Shown here: piece after piece, positions 6,861 to 7,113 of the stretch
Layout: each line of letters begins with the position of its first letter
Numbering within the stretch: position 1 is the stretch's first letter
Assembly (NCBI GenBank): GCA_052033935.1
Contig: JBPOJE010000103.1
Location: forward strand, 1 to 7,113
Reading direction: 5' to 3'
DNA length: 7,113 nucleotides
From: JAGVUD01 sp052033935
GTDB lineage: Bacteria > Armatimonadota > UBA5829 > DSUL01
Program-made: the position numbers and the translations under genes
Notes under the pieces: model-generated
The model's input: only the letters and a program-made list of their open reading frames with translations
What the model was told of the DNA's origin: nothing
Database searches by the model: none

Positions 6861-6886
6861 CCGGGGGAGCTGCGCTCCTATCCCGG
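6861..6886. repeat. Second stem-loop (hairpin 2) next to hairpin 1
   Basis: CCGGGGGAGC (6861-6870) pairs with GCTCC (6874-6878) and CCCGG (6882-6886): a 10-bp stem with a 3-base loop (TGC) and a 3-base bulge (TAT). It sits 5 bases from hairpin 1. Two adjacent strong hairpins resemble a REP-like or BIME-like element or a structured RNA. No T-tract follows on either strand. Confidence 0.5.
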
Positions 6887-6915
6887 CTGAATAATGTTCC
6901 TGAAGTGCGGCGCTG

Positions 6916-6934
6916 ACTGACAGAATTTGTCAGT
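6916..6934. promoter_or_regulatory. Palindromic operator-like site upstream of cas3
   Basis: ACTGACA (6916-6922) and TGTCAGT (6928-6934) are perfect inverted arms of 7 bp around GAATT. The site ends 39 bases before the cas3 ATG, the usual position for a dimeric repressor or activator. The mixed composition of the arms contrasts with the GC-rich surroundings. Which regulator binds is unknown; type I loci are often controlled by HTH or WYL-type proteins, but none is encoded in the window. Confidence 0.5.
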
Positions 6935-6955
6935 GGCATGTGCTAATGTAGCGGC

Positions 6956-6960
6956 GGAGG
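6956..6960 (+). promoter_or_regulatory. Ribosome binding site of cas3
   Basis: GGAGG, 13 bases before the ATG at 6974. The spacing is somewhat long. A stop codon in frame at 6944-6946, with no other start codon between it and 6974, makes this ATG the first possible start. Confidence 0.5.
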
Positions 6961-6973
6961 TAGCAGCAGACCG

Positions 6974-7113
6974 ATGAAAGCAGACGAACGCACTCCGTTG
7001 ACGCTCTTCGCGCACACGCCGCCGGAAGGCTTGGACAACTGGCACCGGCTGGATGACCACCTCCGGGCGGTTGCCGAACTGGCCGCGCAGTTCGGCGCCC
7101 CGTTCGGAGCGGG
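6974..7113 (+). CDS. cas3: Probable CRISPR-associated Cas3 HD nuclease domain, N-terminal fragment (cut by window edge)
   Basis: Forty-six codons are present before the right edge. Cas3 is the nuclease-helicase that degrades DNA bound by type I Cascade; its HD domain supplies the metal-dependent nuclease. After a short lead, the visible peptide reads LFAHTPPEGLDNWHRLDDHL (11-30) and then RAVAELAAQFGAPFGA. This fits the Cas3 HD opening as I know it: an AH(S/T) motif, a short loop, W-x-x-L-x-x-HL, then a helix V-A-x-L-A-x-x-F and FG. His14 and His29 are at the conserved positions. The gene is divergent from mlaE, with a 273-base shared upstream region. The downstream HD motif and the helicase part are not visible, so a separate Cas3'' protein or a full Cas3 are both possible. 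The subtype cannot be told; the opening resembles I-C-like proteins. Confidence 0.82.
   Translation, partial: MKADERTPLTLFAHTPPEGLDNWHRLDDHLRAVAELAAQFGAPFGA

Noticed and set aside
6941..6949. Possible extended -10 element (TGCTAATGT) for cas3
   Set aside because: Only 3 of 6 bases match the -10 consensus, no -35 lies at proper spacing, and the transcript would start on the ribosome binding site.
6878..7060. Minus-strand frame of about 60 codons opposite the cas3 start
   Set aside because: It lies antisense to the Cas3-like peptide and across the palindrome, with no recognisable family.
6780..7113. Search for CRISPR repeats near the probable cas3
   Set aside because: No direct repeats of 25-40 bases with regular spacing occur; the repeats present are inverted and unique.

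Overview
The window reads as chromosomal DNA from a GC-rich, double-membrane (diderm) bacterium. The diderm inference rests on a complete MlaE-MlaF-MlaD phospholipid transport set. MlaD carries a long helical section and a C-terminal outer-membrane-like beta domain, the layout known from diderm Terrabacteria such as Veillonella. An Armatimonadota-like or similar Terrabacteria host fits, but this is inference and no marker here settles it.

Almost the whole window (about 6770 down to 1) is one run of minus-strand genes: mlaE, mlaF, mlaD, rplI, dnaB, purD, purB. A near-consensus sigma-70 promoter (TTGACA, 17-base spacer, TATACT) sits at 6772-6800 and fires leftward into mlaE. mlaE and mlaF overlap by four bases, and mlaD follows mlaF after 7 bases, so the three transport genes form one tight unit. 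rplI follows after 66 bases, dnaB after 203, purD after 38 and purB after 178. I see GC-rich stem-loops in the larger gaps but no T-tract that would make a canonical intrinsic terminator, so read-through along the run is plausible. purB is cut by the left edge: only its first 34 codons are present.

The right end (6780-7113) is a divergent intergenic region. It holds the mla promoter, two adjacent strong stem-loops (6831-6886) and a 19-base palindrome (6916-6934). A plus-strand gene starts at 6974 and runs off the window. Its 46 visible residues match the N-terminus of a Cas3 HD nuclease domain, so a type I CRISPR-Cas locus probably begins at this edge.

Functionally, MlaEFD is a lipid transporter between inner and outer membrane. 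L9 and DnaB are a conserved ribosome/replication pair, and PurD and PurB are two steps of de novo purine synthesis. The two points of most interest are the bridge-type MlaD, which may replace the separate MlaC and MlaA proteins of proteobacteria, and the probable cas3 with a palindromic operator-like site in front of it.
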